From: Arenicella sp.
GTDB lineage: Bacteria > Pseudomonadota > Gammaproteobacteria > Arenicellales > Arenicellaceae
Direction: 5' to 3'
Length of the DNA stretch: 5,950 nt
Assembly (NCBI GenBank): GCA_016763815.1
Contig: JAESTB010000604.1
Location: 1-5,950, forward strand
Position 1 is the first letter of the stretch. Each line of letters opens with the position of its first letter. Shown piece by piece: positions 5,344 through 5,950 of this stretch. The notes under the pieces are model-generated. The model did no database searches and was not told where the DNA came from. It saw only the letters and a program-made list of their open reading frames with translations. Position numbers and translations under genes: made by a program.

Positions 5344-5950
5344 TTAGACAATATACTCCGCGTTAATTAAATTAACGTCAAACGGAGTTACTCCTTTGTC
5401 TAAGCTAAAAACGGTATCAGCTTCTTCTCGAGTGCTTACAAACTCGCCTCGAGCTTTTGCATGCAATTCGAACAGTTCATAGAGCGACAATTTATGCTTT
5501 GCATCAATAACAGCTTCTAAGGTTTCTTGAATGCTGGCTCGATTAGACTCAACGTTATTGCCACCATGGAAATAGCTATTTGATGTACTGATATCTGTCC
5601 AAATTGCTTTTCGTGTTAGTAAGTCAAATACAACCGGAATGACATTACGGCTATTTGCTCGCACATCAATTTTTTGCGCTACTGCCTTCGGCTCGAACAC
5701 TTCGTTGCTCTTAGGTTTGGAACGCATCATCCATCCAGCAAAACAGGTCTCATGTTCTGAAAATGTTGCTCCACTGTAAACTAGAACATTCATTGTTAGG
5801 TAACGAGCGCCTTTTTTTAAAGCGCCATCAATTGTCACGTCGATAAACTCACTGGCACCATTTGGAGCAGAAGTGATATCACCGCTATGACACGCTTGAA
5901 ATTCTTTTGACCGGAGATTGGTATAACTAACATTTTCCATGATCGAAAAA
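5344..5950 (-). CDS. TerD-related stress/tellurite-resistance-type protein, C-terminal part (5' end beyond right edge)
   Basis: The visible part has the C-terminal region seen in large TerD-domain proteins (MXAN_6230/SCO0854-like). Counting from the Met at 5940-5938: CHSGDITSAPNGASEFIDV (17-35), GARYLTMNVLVYSG (44-57), CFAGWMMRSKP (66-76), FEPKAV (82-87), IPVVFDL (101-107), WTD (114-116), GNNVES (127-132), and LYELFELHAKARG (153-165) before EEADTVF (172-178). TerD domains bind calcium and occur in operons for tellurite, phage and stress resistance, but their biochemical role is unclear. This Met may be internal: 'ENVSYTNLRS' normally sits mid-domain and the frame stays open for the last ten bases (reading F-S-I), so I treat the gene as 5'-partial. 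It ends in TAA at 5346-5344 and converges on the two-gene unit. No lesion is visible. Confidence 0.7.
   Translation of the reverse strand, partial: FSIMENVSYTNLRSKEFQACHSGDITSAPNGASEFIDVTIDGALKKGARYLTMNVLVYSGATFSEHETCFAGWMMRSKPKSNEVFEPKAVAQKIDVRANSRNVIPVVFDLLTRKAIWTDISTSNSYFHGGNNVESNRASIQETLEAVIDAKHKLSLYELFELHAKARGEFVSTREEADTVFSLDKGVTPFDVNLINAEYIV

Noticed and set aside
5292..5366. A 24-codon frame with an AAGGA before it, running into the end of the TerD-related gene
   Set aside because: The peptide is basic and has no known relatives that I recognise; it overlaps a convergent gene and could easily arise by chance.
1..5950. CRISPR array, tRNA or rRNA genes
   Set aside because: No regularly spaced repeats and no cloverleaf or rRNA-like segments were seen on either strand by eye.

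Overview
The window looks like an accessory, rearranged stretch of a proteobacterial chromosome, most likely a gammaproteobacterium. The evidence is the arginine gene fragments at the left, which match the Xanthomonas-type arrangement (a fused N-acetylglutamate kinase/synthase gene followed by a 'GIVGVRGYVGQELL' type argC), plus acyl-CoA metabolism genes and an IS110-type transposase fragment. This placement is an inference; no rRNA, tRNA or CRISPR array is visible. Composition changes along the window: the acyl-CoA block (about 500-2920) is visibly more GC-rich than the AT-rich right half (about 3560-5950).

Left part (1-490, minus strand): the C-terminal acetyltransferase end of a bifunctional ArgA/ArgB protein overlaps the start of argC by ATGA. 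The argA fragment has lost its 5' part. argC is entered after about 59 codons by a palindrome-type interspersed repeat that stays in frame up to the window edge. Both look like relics of an arginine operon.

Acyl-CoA block (about 495-2922, plus strand): an acyl-CoA synthetase gene without its 5' end is joined directly to the argA remnant and carries a frameshift near 717-721. It is followed by a 35-codon scrap of a crotonase gene and then by an intact crotonase-family gene whose active-site pattern suggests an enoyl-CoA isomerase rather than a hydratase.

Middle (about 3110-3560): an IS110-family remnant on the minus strand. The first 34 codons of the transposase and the non-coding DNA upstream of it survive. 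In IS110 elements that non-coding end is where the bridge RNA is encoded.

Right part (about 3563-5950): two tightly spaced plus-strand genes (a DUF6915-like protein and an unrecognised 255-residue protein) ending in a clean hairpin; an intergenic stretch with a 66-bp palindromic element; and, convergent on the minus strand, the C-terminal part of a TerD-related stress/tellurite-resistance-type protein that runs off the right edge. The two-gene unit is the best candidate for an uncharacterised accessory system. The sequence gives it no assignable function.
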